Origin: Zeugodacus cucurbitae
Lineage: Eukaryota; Arthropoda; Insecta; Diptera; Tephritidae
Length of the DNA: 64,000 bases
Assembly (NCBI RefSeq): GCF_028554725.1
Contig: NC_071668.1
Location: 7,919,001 to 7,983,000, forward strand
Direction: 5' to 3'
Shown here: piece after piece, positions 23,688 to 34,225 of the stretch
How the letters are laid out: the number at the start of each line of letters is the position of its first letter
How positions within the stretch are numbered: the first letter of the stretch is position 1
Notes under the pieces: model-generated
The model's input: only the letters and a program-made list of their open reading frames with translations
Told to the model about the DNA's origin: nothing
Databases searched by the model: none
Translations under genes and position numbers: made by a program

Positions 23688-24192
23688 CGGGGTGTGTTCA
23701 AAAAATAACAGGAATTTTAATTTAGGAAAAAAAAAATGTATTCATTAGTCCAAATCATTGTTGTCACAAAATAGTCCACATTCGATATCAGGCACTTATG
23801 TCAGTGTTTCTTCCAATCATCGAAACACTTGTCGAAGTCGGGATAACCTTTTGCTCTTTTAGCGATTTGTGGTATGCTTATGGAACGACGACCCTTTAAG
23901 GTTCTATTTATTTTTGGAAATAGGATAAAGTCACACGGAGTCAAGTCTGGCGAATATAGAGGGTTGGGCATCGTTACAGTATTTTTATGGTCAAGGGATC
24001 ACGACAAGCAATAAAGAGTGAGCTTTTAACAAACGAAATCGCTAAACACATAAAAACAAGACAAAGTGAGGAATAAATAGAGCTGAAAATTATATTGTAT
24101 TTCAGGGGATTACAAATTAAAAACAAAATGATAATTAGACTCGCTAAACGCGTAAAATTTGAAAATATCCGTTATTTTTTGAACGCACCTGA
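23688..24192 (-). mobile_element. Short mariner deletion derivative, copy 1
   Basis: A 505-bp element flanked by TA at 23686-23687 and 24193-24194. The inverted ends are CGGGGTGTGTTCAAAAAATA on the left and, inverted, TCAGGTGCGTTCAAAAAATA on the right, both followed by AC(A/G)G. Inside is only the C-terminal end of a mariner-type transposase on the minus strand. It is non-autonomous. A relative with the same ends lies at 46550-46880. Confidence 0.85.
23801..23971 (-). pseudogene. Mariner transposase C-terminal fragment
   Basis: The minus-strand frame reads MPNPLYSPDLTPCDFILFPK, INRTLKGRRSISIPQIAKRA and KGYPDFDKCFDDWKKH, then a stop, then continues HKCLISNVDYFVTTM. YSPDLTPCDF carries the third catalytic aspartate and CFDDWKKH..KC is the usual C-terminal tail of insect mariner-like transposases. 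Fainter homology in other frames extends upstream to about 24060. The first two catalytic residues and the DNA-binding domain are absent, so this cannot be active. Confidence 0.8.
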
Positions 24193-24194
24193 TA

Positions 24195-26089
24195 CTGCAT
24201 CATAAGAAGTGGCGAACACTTTTATCTATTTGCTTTGTCATATCAAACTATATTAAGGGTCTCTTCTCCGCAAATTGCTTAGATTTAAATCCACAATGGA
24301 TCTAGTTCCACTTAGTCCATTTTCAAAAAATTTGCTTGGGACTATATAAGAATGCTCCTGGCATTATCATCACAGATTTATGACACTTTTTATAGTTTTT
24401 AGATAAAACTGTTGTCTGTTTTCACGACTAGCCTTATAAACAACTTCAAGTTATACTCAACGCATACTTCCATGAGATCCAGAGATTCGATTAATATCCC
24501 AAGTATGAAGGATTTATGTAGCCTATGTCTAAGCCTGCATTGCATAATTCTCGAACCTAAACCGCAAACTCTACATCTATTACGCAGAAACTTAAATATT
24601 CTGCGAGAAACCCCACAATTTAACAAAACTCAAGTAAAACGAGCTGTAGAACCGCCAGCGGCGCAGTACACCATTTCCCAGCTAAGCAGTGCTAATTACC
24701 GCTTAAACTATTATTTCCGCACATTGCACATTAATTTCCATAACCAATGTCATAGCAAGCAATCATAACCGAGGCTGACACTTTCCCAGCTTCTCACATG
24801 CGCTGCAATTTCAAATTCTTACATTTTATAAGCCAACAACAACACCAACATCAACACAAGCAACACCACCATCTCCAAAGAGGTGCCTTTGGAGCTTTTA
24901 AGACTTCCACCTTTTCACCATTAAATTGTGGCAAGAGACAGACGCTACCATTTCAACCGCAATGCCGTTAGACTTACACCAGTTACTCCAGCCCAGCAGC
25001 GCCCGCACTGCGGTTTTCCTGCCAGTTAACTTGGGTCCAAAGCTGTCTCAGCACAGCAACAACGACTCAAGTCAGTTAACCAGCCAGCCAAGCAGGCAAG
25101 CAATCCAAACAGCATTTATTTCCGGAAATTTGTTATTCCTACTGCCTGCCTGGCTGCCACTTCGCTTTACAAGTCTCGTCAACTGCCTTCACTTGCACAT
25201 TTTTGCCTGCCAACAGCAACAACAACACATACGCCTTGCATATGTAGAAGTCACTCACAACAGCGCTGTCTACTTGCATGCATATTCAGTTTGTGTGTTG
25301 TTGTTGTCATTTATTACAAATAAAATAAAAAAATCAGCACACAATTAATTTACAATTCAACTACCTCGTCCAGGCCACACAGCAACGTCACAGTTCGACG
25401 GCAACGCGTCAACGTGAAGGTTACTTGATACGCGCGCACTTGGCATTCATTACATGTGAGAAATAGAAGTAAATGAATTTGAAAAAACAAATTAGAAAAA
25501 TTTAAAGAAAATACGCAAAAGCGTGTGCAAGTCGTACGAACTACAACAACAAGTATGCAAAGTGCATATTCAACACTTAAATGACTAAGAGCGCTGCCAA
25601 AGACTCCGCATTTGCAAATTGCTTTTCTTTGTCTCTTTGCGCCTCTTAACGTTTCAATCGCCTCTTTGTTGTTTGCTATGCAGTCTTTAACAATCATAAA
25701 AGTTTGAATATTTGACCTCCGTTTGCTGTCAATTTGACATTTACTTTTCTATAAGTGTCTACGTGCATCAACGGGCTTTGTTTTAGACATCCTTCATGGT
25801 TGGCCGCATGACAGCTGTTAGCACTTTAATTAACGTAATCTTCTTCTTCTTGGTATTTTAATATGCTTTGTTTGAGAATTCCATAGTCGAAACTTCAATC
25901 GCAAATACCCAACAATTTCCGGTTCTAACACCTTTAACTATTCTTTCTTCTCAGAATTTCATTTTAAGACCGTTATCAATGCTATTTTAGTTAGTTGTGA
26001 GATTTGTTGAATCCCGATGAAAAGGGACGACGTTTAACTAGACCCTCGAAGTGTTTTTGTATATATATAATTGAAAATAAAGAGTTTTT
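24195..26089. other. Non-coding DNA with a unique block
   Basis: No gene supported. About 24640-25760 is GC-richer, unique and rich in CAACAA and CAG-like runs. A 140-codon opening at 24926-25348 starts from TTG, has unstructured composition and is treated as chance. Confidence 0.4.
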
Positions 26090-26418
26090 TTGTCTCTTTT
26101 TCGCAATCTTTCTCCCTCTCTATCTACATATATCGGACTGTCTCTTTATTTGTATCTTGACCTTTATCTCTCTCTCTCTCTCGCTATCTGTATCTCGTTC
26201 TTTCTTTCTCTTTCTCCCTTTATCTGTATTTAATTTTTGATTTCTCTCTCTCCATCTCTATTTCGCCGTTTATGTGTACCTTTGTCTCGTTCATTCTCAA
26301 TTTCGTTCATTCTGTCTCTATCTCGTTCTTTCCATCTCTCTTTATTTACCTCTATCTCGTTTTTATATGTCTTTTTTTCTCTCTACATGTCGCCAACTTT
26401 CTCTCTCTTAATCTCTTG
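26090..26418 (+). repeat. Pyrimidine-rich low-complexity tract
   Basis: About 330 bp in which the + strand is dominated by T and C (TCTCTC runs, CTATCTCGTT and TCTCTTT.TT motifs). There is no strict period. Long polypyrimidine tracts can adopt triplex-like structure, which is inference only. The open frames across it encode Ser/Leu/Phe-rich strings and are not credible proteins. Confidence 0.75.
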
Positions 26419-29400
26419 AACTAGAGAAAATATTATGAATATCAACCTTATCACCTGCTAAGAAGCTAGACTTTATTCAATCTCTCCATTATTAGAAGTC
26501 CTTGGAGGTTTACCCAATCTTTCTCTGTAAGAGTGGTCCTATTGGCAAAATCGGTTTGGTTTAAAGATTTATTCAATATGATTAAAATGAATTTAATATT
26601 ATATCGATAAATTATATCTCCATAGCATACCCAAAAAAGGCGACCAACAAAAATACCTTTCTCGCAGCGGATATTGAAAATGTTGTGTAAACTAAAATAG
26701 CTTCGTCAGCGTTGTGGCTGAATCACGGAAGCATAGCGAAAATAAACAGCTGTCAAGCGCATTAAAACAGCTGACTGCCGATAAATGCAGAGGGTATAAA
26801 AAATTCTCAAAGGAAATGCTTTCCGCTGCACGCTTCCCTTATTGCTTTCCGTTAATGCTGGCTCGTCTCTCCACCCAATGTGTGTCTCCATTGGTTGCCA
26901 GTTATTCCAATAATTTTGTTGTCCTCGTTTATTACAAGTCTTATTACTGAAAATACGCTTTATCGCCGCGAGAATCGTTCGAAGCGCTGCGTCATAAGCT
27001 TTAGTTATAGTTATTATTGTCGTCGTTTCTGCAGCAGACAACAATGTTGCAATCCATTCTGCAGCGCCACTTCAGCATAACGGCTTTATGCGCTTCATAA
27101 CCGTTCACCATTCTTAGCCAGTAGTTATCTTTATTGTGTCTTCATTTCGCTTTCTTCACTTTGTTACTATGGTGTAGCTTTTGCTTAGTGGCTCTTGGCC
27201 GGCGTTTTCATGGTGTTTTGCTTTTCAATGTTTTGTTTCGTTTTTTTCCTCTCCTTTTTCTCACTCTTCACTTCATTGTTTGTGCATTTTTTTCGAGTGT
27301 CTTTAAAGCATTGTCTTCTTTTCGCTGATTATCTTGTTCGAAGGCAAAAAAATTGTTATGCGAAACATAATAACTAAAGATTGAGCCATTCATTTTGTTG
27401 TTTCGAGATTTTGCATTATTTCGCAGTAGCTCCACTTTTGGGGGACTACACAATCTTTTTTTGTGTGTAAGAACTTAGCTTTCCAAGTCTCTTTATCGGT
27501 TTTTATTATATCTTTTCTTATTGTTTTTTGTCAAAACGAATTTGTTTTTGCTTAATAATACGGCTAAAGGTCGTTAACCTATTAATAACTAATTTTTAAT
27601 AAGTTTATATCGAATCGATAGTTTTAGGGAGTAAACCTTATCTTTCAAAATTAAAAACTTACTTTCCTCAGTTAATTTTCATATAACAGACATCCCCAAC
27701 GAACTCAAGACCATTTTGACCTTAACTTGGTGAGTATTTCATCAGGGTCATTATTGAAAAACCTGGGAAAAAATCACATAGAAAATACGTAAATGGCTCC
27801 TCGCTGGATTTTGACTAGGTTCAAATTCCGGCAATGTGAATCAGGTTAGCCACAAAAAGAGAGTCATACAGTGAGACGTTCTAAAAAGAAAAAAATGCTT
27901 TACATCCTTATTGACTATACATATGTATTTCCTGAATCGTCTTGCTAGTAAGGAAGATAGATAGATCTCCAGATTAAGAAGAGAACTTATATATATAGCT
28001 TAGGTATGTTATTTGGTAGAGATACATTTGTGCCCTGTGCCAAACTAATTTAAGTGAACCCTAAATGTAGGCAACATTTTTTATTTCTTTTTTTAAATCT
28101 TCTTTACATAATTAGAGAGCTTCGGTTTCTTATCTGTTATTCTCTAAATCTTCAAGCTTAGTTTCCTGATTTTTGCGATGTAAAGAACAATGTATGATGT
28201 GAGAGAAATCTATTCTATAGAAATTTGCTGTTCTTGATAGGATTGGTCCAGCCTTTCAAGTTTCAGACAATCTTGATATTGTCCCACAAATAATTTAACA
28301 AAAATGACGACCTTTGACCTTTATTTTTGGATTGTTAAGATTACTATTCTTTGTAAATCTTTGGCTGGATGATTCTTCGAAATTATCTCTTATTGAAACC
28401 TTAGATAATTTCGAGTTCACCATTTTTACTAAGCGTAGAATTGTAGTCAACTGTAAGAAGCTGCCGACCTTGAGCTATCATTTCATGAAGTCGTTAGCTT
28501 CATCTGCTATGAACATTTTAAATTAGTTACATTACAAAAAATTCATTAAATTTTCTAATTAAAACAAGTGAAATCTGCAAAGGTCATCGGACTTTCAAGA
28601 AACCCTTTTGCATTTAAATTCGGTGTAAATTAAGAGTTAAAGCAATATTTTGCAATTGACTTGCCGTGGCGTTAACTTTCACAACATTTCATTAAAAAAA
28701 TACACATAATTCATAATTTTCGCTTGTTTTGGTTTATTGTTATTGCTTTTTGCACAAGCGAGCAAATTACGGCAAGTTTAGCAAGCGCCACCTTGCGATA
28801 GAGCCCGGAGTTGTGGTTATTGATGCTGCAGGGTATGTACTTCGTTGAGTGTGTATGTTTGTATGTAAATTTTGCAAAACAATCAGCTTTATTAATAGAA
28901 AAAAAAGAGTCGAAAGCGAACACATAAATAGCCAAGTCTATTGTAGGTGGTGGTCTTGGTGGAGACACTGGCGATTGCCGCAGATGGCTATGATATACTA
29001 CAGGGCTTCATCCAACTCAGCTGCTGAGCGTGTTATTTGCATGTCTTTGCATTTTTTTTTTTTCAAACTGCAAACATATTTGCAACTCATTGAAGCGATT
29101 ATTAGCGGCGTGTTTGCTTCATCTTTACTTCTTTGACTTGCCAACCACCGTACGCCAGCTACCACCGCTCGCCAACTATAAGATACATTTGTCTTTACTA
29201 TGCTCGAGCCGTAATTTAAAAGTTTCTTTCCTGCAAGTAATGCAATTTTTTATTAAGTATTACAACAGCAACAATATCATATCTCCTTATTGGTAGCAGC
29301 AACGGCAGCATCGACAGCGGCACCTCAAGGCAAATATTTTTAATAGGAAAATTGGTATTTTTTATCTTTTCTCTCTCTCACTTCCATTCATGTATTCAAA

Positions 29401-30929
29401 TTTGCTATGAGATTCGAAATGTAGGCAAGTATTTCATGCAAACCTGTTGCGAACACCCACAGGCCTTGCTTTCCAGCCCCCACTTGCTCACCTGTTGCCT
29501 CAGCTGTTGTAGATGTTGTTGTTGCTGCTGATTGTTGTAGGTGTTGTTGTTGTTGTTTTTGTTATCGTCGTTGCAATAAAAGTTGCCAAGCTGTGTAGCT
29601 GCATTTATGCATAACATGTTTGTACAACAACAACAAAAACAATAATGATAATGTTACAACAACAACAACAATTCTTATTATTGCAATTTCTTGCACTTCC
29701 ATGTCGGCATGCATGGTTATATCTTTCTTTCAACTATTATTTATTCATGTGTGCCGCTAATGAAACGCCGCGCTACACATCCACACATACTCACACATAC
29801 AGTTGTGTTTGCAAAGCTATGCAGTGAAAGGCGTGACAGAAATTGCATTGCTCTTGCTGCTCTTGTTGTTGCATTTGTTGTTGCTGCTGCCGCATGCTTA
29901 ATGCATGTACATTTGTGTGCAAAAATTTCTTCCATTGAAAATCGCAAAAATACCTCAACGCTCGTGGCCGCACGAAAGTTCACGCCTTTATGTGATTTGT
30001 GTGACGTGCAAATTATGGCCGCAGTCAAGTGAACAGACGAGGCTGAGAGGTGCGTATCAGTGCAACTGCTGTCATGATATAATTATATGTATATACATGA
30101 TAACTGTATCTTTGTGTTTCTGCGTTTTCTGCGCCCAGTTCCTGGCAAGCATTTCAAATATGCCACTCTTCTCAGCTTAAAGTGGCAGCTTCTCAGCATT
30201 GCGTTCTGCAACATTTGCTGCCATATTTGCATATTTCTATATATGTTTGTATGTTTGTGTGGATTTACATATGTTATTCGCGGGCACACGCCTTCTTTTA
30301 TGCTTTGGTTGTCTTAATTTATATTATTTTCTTTCTTTCTTTCCGTTTTTTGCAATTACGCATATTTGAAGTTCTTATGCTTCACTGCACTGCTTTATTT
30401 ATTGCGCGTAAATATGTACAACATACATATATTTGTGTAAAATTTCAGAAATTGCCAACATTCGGCAATGACAAATTATATTTATGCTCCCTCTCTGCTG
30501 CCTTATATGGTATGCCATAAATTTTGTTGGGTGCGATTTGTGCTAATTTTTCCACATAATTCTCTCATGCGATAAATTGATTTATTTACATGTAATATGT
30601 ACAGATGAAGATATCGTTATGAATTCAACACCAAAAATGCTTTAGATCTTGATTTTTGCCAAGCTTTTCATCAGTCTAGTGCTGTTCTTTAAGAAGTGCG
30701 TGATTCTTTGTTGAATAAAGTATTATTTGTGGCAAGTTACAAAAAATATGTAACATCGATTATCGGAATCCTTTGTGATTGCCAAAATATAATAGGAACT
30801 TGATAAAAATCAAGGTAAATAAAGTTAAGTCGAAAAAAGAACTTTTTCATGAATTGTTTAGAAAAAATTATTGCTGTAGGTTTAATTTACTTATTATTAT
30901 ATGAAAGTATAACATTTGAAGGATACTTA
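26419..30929. other. Non-coding DNA, alternating AT-rich and unique blocks
   Basis: No gene supported. About 26700-27130 is a GC-richer stretch with a TATAAAAA-like sequence at 26793. About 28700-30520 is a unique block with GTTGTT/CAACAA runs (29515-29560, 29625-29670). Motif CTAAATGTAGGCAACATTTT is at 28061-28080 and a weaker match at 29416. No exon could be defined. Confidence 0.4.
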
Positions 30930-31540
30930 AAAAAAGTTTTATCGAAAAATAGCGAGGAATAACGGATTTATCGTCGATCTCTGCAGGCACCTCGAAAATA
31001 AGTGTTTGTGCGGTGACCAGCCTACAGCATCGCTGGATCATCCGAAACCAAAAAATCAAAATGCTTTCTTTAGTTTATTAGTTTATCTTTCAATTGACGT
31101 CGAGTTTTTTTAATTTTTCAATTTTTGGTACCATTTTCAAGCCAAAATGACGATTTTAGACGAAAAAATCGACCTATTTGTTATTGTAAAATTGTTAGTA
31201 ATTAAAATTTTTGGAATTTTTTTTCGACGTCATTCGAGAGCTATATATATGTAGAATATTTGTTCAAAATTTCAAAACGATCGATGCAGTAGTTTTTCCT
31301 GTAGGCTGGTCACCGAAATGACATATTTCGGAAAATCGATTCAAAGTTTTGTGCACTCAGCGCAGGTAGCTGGAGGTACCGTTATTCAACCTGCTGTAAC
31401 TTCGTTAGTTTTTCTCCGAATGACCTAAAACTTTAACACAATATTCTTGAGATGTTGATGGTTCAGAAAAAAATATATAAAAAAATGAAAAAAAGATAAA
31501 AAAATGAAAAAAAAGTTTTCAAACCTTACTCCCCCCTTAA
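30930..31540 (-). mobile_element. Possible diverged relative of the TTAA-flanked MITE
   Basis: Shares a layout with 37066-37784: GCGGTGACCA followed some 20-30 bp later by CTGGATCATCCGA, then T-rich DNA, GTCACCGAAA and a segment like AACTTTAACACAATATTCTT (compare TTTTAACACGACCTTCTT in the other). The right edge ends CCCCCCTTAA at 31531-31540, matching a CCCC|TTAA terminus. No matching left terminus was found, so boundaries and class are tentative. Confidence 0.35.
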
Positions 31541-32293
31541 TTAAAGGTTCTAAAGGGAGGCGAAACTGTGAGATATATTTCTTTGTTAAAAAATTGCAGA
31601 AGTAGCAAAGGTTGTGTTCTAACTTCTTTATAAAAGAAAGGCTTATCAAATCTGATCACAGCAGAAGTTCATAAATTTTGTTTAACTTGAAGAAGCTTAA
31701 ATCATTATCAATGACGCATTATGAGTAACTTAAAGACAGCTTAAGCGGGTGGATATTAGTAGTAGCTCCACATCTTGAGGTAATCTCACGTCGAAATATT
31801 TTTCAGAAATAATAAATACTCATACTATAATTTATATTCAGGAATTTTTTATTCTAAAATTCCATACCTTTCTTCAGAAAATAGTTCCACGAAAACAATT
31901 GGAAAATCTGAAAACATCTTCATATTATGCAATTCTCTTGGACTGGTTCTAGATCCTGAGACTAGTTTACGTTCAAATGTGTAGAACTTTTAGATATGTA
32001 TGGTGTTGTTGCTGTTCTAGAGATAAAAAATATTTTGAGGAATAAAAATTTTGGAAATGTTCTGTAGACCCGATTGTCGTGGGAACGGTATAGATCATAA
32101 TAAATATTCTTATATAATGTATAGGTATCAGTGTAGATGAAAATATCTTCACTAATTAAAATGTGTTTTGAAATTGAATGTAACATTTTTGAAGACGCAA
32201 GACTGAAGGTCTATATCTACATATATTTGACATAAAAATGGGGTTTCTTGAATTCATTCATAAAATTGCAATAATTTTCGAGATTAGGCTTAA
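31541..32293. other. AT-rich non-coding DNA
   Basis: No gene or recognisable element. Confidence 0.5.
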
Positions 32294-32517
32294 AAAGTGC
32301 TCCAGCTCTGAAAGTATTCGATATAGTACCCGCTGGTGGAAGCCGAGGAAGAGGGAGACCTCCACTCCGTTGTTAGGGCCAGGTGGAGAAGGACCTGGCT
32401 TCACTTGGTATTATCAATTGGCGCCAAACTGCCAAAAGGAGAAATGATTGGCGCACTATTGTGAACTCGGCTAAAACGGCGTAAGGCGTGCCTACGCCAG
32501 TCATCAAGAAGAAGATG
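32294..32517 (+). pseudogene. LINE retrotransposon ORF2 tail, second copy (broken)
   Basis: The + strand reads KSAPALKVFDIVPAGGSRGR then GRPPLRC, a stop, GQVEKDLASLGIINWRQTAKRR and NDWRTIVNSAKTA. This parallels the minus-strand fragment at 3262-3590 residue by residue; the tryptophan of the LRW motif has become Cys followed by a stop. The 3' end has GTAAGGCGTGCCTACGCCAG and an AAGAAGAAGA tail, shared in part with the other copy. It is a 5'-truncated dead copy of the same LINE family. Confidence 0.8.
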
Positions 32518-33849
32518 GTTTCAAAAAACATCCGATGGAAGATTCTCTACGAATATATTATCCTTAACCTATAGATGACCAGATCTCAAACTAATATAGA
32601 ATCCACAACCCTAACCCTTCAATAATCATACAATTTAAGCACGTACTAACACTTTCCAAGAAGTGCTTAAAATGTTACCTATGTTCTCATTCTCGTCGTG
32701 AGTATGAATTTCATAGTAGGCACTCGTAAATAACGGCCTACAGCAATTAGTTTAGCTAATTGCTTTCCATTCAACGGTAATTCACAGGTATTTAAGCAAT
32801 AAACGTGTACGGTAGTTGTACGGTTAGTAGAATTAAACATCAATTAGGAAATGATAAACACGATAGACAAGCTAAACAACACGAGCGGCTGTGGCGACGA
32901 AATTAAATTTTAACTGCTCCAGATTATAAAAGAGTAACATGCCACAGGCGTGAGTCAGCCGCACACATGCTTTCCGAAACAAAAATTAGAAGCCACGTCC
33001 ATGTGAGTACTAAAACCCCAAAAATATGTGGAAGACAACAAACGTGCGCAGGTTTTTTTGCCATTCTTTGTTTCTGCTTCTTCTTTTTTTTTTTAATTTC
33101 CTATGTCCCGTTGTATTGTGCTGTGGTATTTTCACACAAAATTTGGGTCAATTGAATACTTGAACAACTGGTTCGACAGTGGCAATTTAGTACATGCGAG
33201 CGGTGGAGTTACCACGCCGGCAGCAACAACAACAATAGCAAAGCTATAATTTAAGTAAATGCTGGTAGTAAGGTGGGGTTGAATGCGAACGGAACTTAAA
33301 ATAAGTTATGCTTTTATATTAAAGCTGGAAATTGCTTGAAGAAGCCGATATAGTCCTTGGTTCTTAGTGCTTAGAAGAATTCTTCGAATATTGTCTTCAG
33401 TTGTCTTTATATGTTTGTACTGAAGGGAGGTTAGTTGCTAATAATTGTCTTTCTGGGATTGCTTAAATAAAATTAGACGCGTTGGACCACCCTCTAGCAG
33501 AAAATAACCCATAGATACGGAAGAAGCCATGGAAAATTGTTGTTTAGGGTCTGGTTCCACAGAAGAACAGATAGTTAGGTATGTATCCTGATTGGAAATG
33601 TTATTTCCGAGAAGCTGTGAAGTCACAGTGGCCTGAACCTTAGGATGGATATCCAAATCCTTTGCTGGAAAACACAAAAAAGTTCTTTGGAGTAATTCCA
33701 AGAACTTCCAGATAATACGGATGTTTACAGAAGTCAACTGAAAATTCTATATTATTATTGATTTGGCCCCGAGGCTGCGGATAAACCAAGGTCATGAATT
33801 CATTGAAGCTTTTACTCGTTTTTTTTTTTTTGTTAACGAATGAGTGCAT
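32518..33849. other. Non-coding DNA
   Basis: No gene supported. Two overlapping minus-strand openings (33438-33849) lack recognisable motifs and are treated as chance. A GC-richer stretch lies at about 32880-33260. Confidence 0.4.
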
Positions 33850-34225
33850 CTCTCGGATATTTCGGGTTCTTAAAAGATCTATTTTTCAACCTCGCTCTCA
33901 TTTCAAAACGTCCGTTAACTTAATTGAAAAATCGCGGCTGAGGTCAGACGTAGATGAACACTCAACTATAGTCTAGTGAGGTCTCTTAACTAAAACAGCT
34001 TAATTTAAACTAGTTGCTTGTTCGTTTCAGCACTCTCGGAAGAGGTCGAGTCTTTAAAAGATATATTTTTGAACCTCGCTCTCGGATGTTGGGATATCCT
34101 AAAGCTTTATGTAAAACTCGAGAGTGAGGTTAGACGTGGATGAAGTCTCAAGTCTAGTCTAGTGAGTTCTCTTAACTCAAACAATTGAATTTAAACTAGT
34201 TCCTCAATCGTTTCACCACACTCAA
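33850..34225 (+). repeat. 183-bp diverged tandem duplication
   Basis: Two head-to-tail units start with CTCTCGG at 33850 and 34033. Shared blocks in order are TTTAAAAGAT.TATTTTT.AACC with CTCGCTCTC, GTTAGACGT.GATGAA, TAGTCTAGTGAG.TCTCTTAAC and AATTTAAACTAGTT. Each unit also contains CCTCGCTCTC and a partial inverse (GAGTGAGG), so a small stem is possible. No coding potential is evident. Confidence 0.8.

Noticed and set aside
24926..25348. 140-codon open frame with a Gln run
   Set aside because: Begins at TTG, and the Gln run comes from a CAACAG repeat common in the unique blocks. No domain.
27815..27835. Possible tRNA B-box (GGTTCAAATTCC)
   Set aside because: One base too long for the consensus and no A-box or cloverleaf arms upstream.
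33438..33849. Two overlapping minus-strand frames (99 and 69 codons)
   Set aside because: No domain, no repeat relationship and no splice support.
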